Source: Bisbaumannia salifodinae (GTDB lineage: Bacteria; Pseudomonadota; Gammaproteobacteria; Pseudomonadales; Halomonadaceae). Taken from it: DNA of 64,000 bases. The position numbers and the translations under genes are program-made. Where the stretch lies: the NCBI RefSeq assembly GCF_039522585.1, contig NZ_BAAADR010000004.1; one strand, 5' to 3'. The notes under the pieces were generated by a model that saw only the letters and a program-made list of their open reading frames with translations, searched no databases and was not told where the DNA came from. Positions within the stretch are counted from its first letter, which is position 1. Each line of letters opens with the position of its first letter. Below are positions 63,185 to 64,000 of the stretch, one piece after another.

Positions 63185-64000
63185 ATGGAAAAAGTGATTT
63201 GTATCGTGGGAGGGGGAGCTGCTTCTATCGCCTTTCTTGATGGGTTTATGAGAAAATTGAAAGGCAAAGAGGGGAGCGGGTACACCATATATGTGGTGGA
63301 GAAAAACCCTGCTTTTGGGCCAGGTGCTGCATATTATGACGACATAGGGAGCAACCTTTTAAATACTAAAACAGGCTTCATCACTATATTCCCCGAACGC
63401 AAAGGTGATTTTCACGACTGGCTGCACAACCACCCCGAGCATTGGCAGTGGAAATATCCAAACTTTGATGCAAGTCATGACACATATGCCCCTCGACCAT
63501 TGTTCGGTCAGTATTTGCAGTCTGCCTTTTCCAAAACCGTTAGCAACGCGGTAAAAAACGGGATGAAGGTCGTCCCTGTAAATGCCGAGGTGATGGATGT
63601 AAAAAAACACCGGGAAGGGTATTCGGTGGAAACCGCATGCAGTATTAGCATCCATGCTGATTATGTCTTCCTGATGTGCGGAACGCTAGAAAATGCTCGC
63701 CAGGATACTCCAAAGATGGCAGCTGGAGTTATTAGCAATCCTTACCCGGTCTCGAAGCTTACAAGTTGGCTCGGGAAGGATAAGGATGTTGCAATAATTG
63801 GATCTCGCCTGAGCGCCATTGATACCATAATTGCTTTAAAAGAAGCTGGTCATCTCGGTAAGATTGTCATGCATTCTCGCAGCGGCTACTTTCCTTCTGT
63901 GCGTGGCACACAAGGCCGATTCAGCCCAAGAAACTTGACTCAAGAAAATATCAACAACATCAGGTCAAAAAAATCATCTTTATCCTTGAGGGAAGTTGTG
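63185..64000 (+). CDS. FAD/NAD(P)-binding protein, 5' part
   Basis: The first 272 residues of a protein continuing beyond the right edge. The N-terminal dinucleotide-binding loop CIVGGGAASIAFLDGF (6-21) and VVEKNPAFGPGAAY fit the FAD-NAD(P)-binding family (PF13454, HpnW/YtxM-like). A second Rossmann loop DVAIIGSRLSAIDTIIALKE (about 202-221) follows. These proteins are presumed oxidoreductases with largely unknown substrates. The start follows GGGAGCG, 15 bases after the CoA-transferase, so it belongs to the same operon. Confidence 0.82.
   Translation, partial: MEKVICIVGGGAASIAFLDGFMRKLKGKEGSGYTIYVVEKNPAFGPGAAYYDDIGSNLLNTKTGFITIFPERKGDFHDWLHNHPEHWQWKYPNFDASHDTYAPRPLFGQYLQSAFSKTVSNAVKNGMKVVPVNAEVMDVKKHREGYSVETACSISIHADYVFLMCGTLENARQDTPKMAAGVISNPYPVSKLTSWLGKDKDVAIIGSRLSAIDTIIALKEAGHLGKIVMHSRSGYFPSVRGTQGRFSPRNLTQENINNIRSKKSSLSLREVV

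Overview
The window is high-GC, tightly packed, catabolism-rich chromosomal DNA of a gammaproteobacterium. A TRAP transporter, DcaP- and TorF-type porins, an NhaC antiporter and the carboxyspermidine route for spermidine are together most consistent with a Halomonas-like bacterium (Halomonadaceae). I cannot fix the species. I saw no tRNA, rRNA or CRISPR.

Layout. (1) 1-13.5 kb: the end of catA (catechol 1,2-dioxygenase), a TRAP transporter (dctPQM), then a complete indole-3-acetate (auxin) catabolic cluster: iacH, A, B, C, D, E, F, a small tautomerase, iacG, iacI, a porin, and the MarR regulator iacR. The iac enzymes would turn indole-3-acetate into catechol, which catA cleaves. A near-identical 27-bp palindromic motif stands before dctP and before iacH, tying the TRAP transporter to this regulon. 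(2) 13.5-16.3 kb: a small membrane protein, an LLM-type flavin oxidoreductase, a 55-residue membrane peptide and a TauE/SafE exporter. (3) 16.3-35.2 kb: a complete myo-inositol regulon. It holds a porin, an ABC importer, iolB, an RpiR-type regulator, iolI, iolH, iolG, an iolC fused to a DUF2090 aldolase, iolD, iolE, iolA, a tautomerase and an NCS1-type permease. Six GGAA-N6-TTCC-type boxes at five promoters mark the regulon. (4) 35.2-38.3 kb: a lower-GC inserted cassette (XRE-cupin regulator, B3/4-domain protein, LysE exporter, DapA-family lyase) flanked by near-copies of one terminator. (5) 38.6-41.7 kb: a sugar or cyclitol module (TIM-barrel isomerase, Gfo/Idh dehydrogenase, AraC regulator).

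(6) 41.7-55.3 kb: polyamine and carbamoyl metabolism. Leftward are nspC and carboxy(nor)spermidine dehydrogenase (spermidine synthesis), aguA, an NhaC-family antiporter, a class III aminotransferase, an amidase, an MFS transporter and an AraC regulator. Rightward are an M20-family carbamoylase and an aldehyde dehydrogenase. The aminotransferase promoter and the AraC/carbamoylase intergenic region share a 25-bp motif with one mismatch. No aguB is visible, so these genes could form an agmatine route in which the carbamoyl group is kept until the last step (agmatine, N-carbamoylputrescine, ureidobutanal, ureidobutyrate, GABA). This is an inference.

(7) 55.3-58.2 kb: a tandem array of about 78-bp terminator-like units, a DUF1326/DUF2182 pair and a TorF-family porin. 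(8) 58.2-59.6 kb: a decayed IS1634-type transposase fused to a fragment of an endonuclease/exonuclease/phosphatase gene. (9) 59.6-64 kb: an AT-richer, probably acquired operon (TetR; divergent HPP membrane protein, Pro-1 tautomerase, cupin, propionate/acetate-type CoA-transferase, FAD/NAD(P)-binding protein running off the end), whose substrate is unknown.
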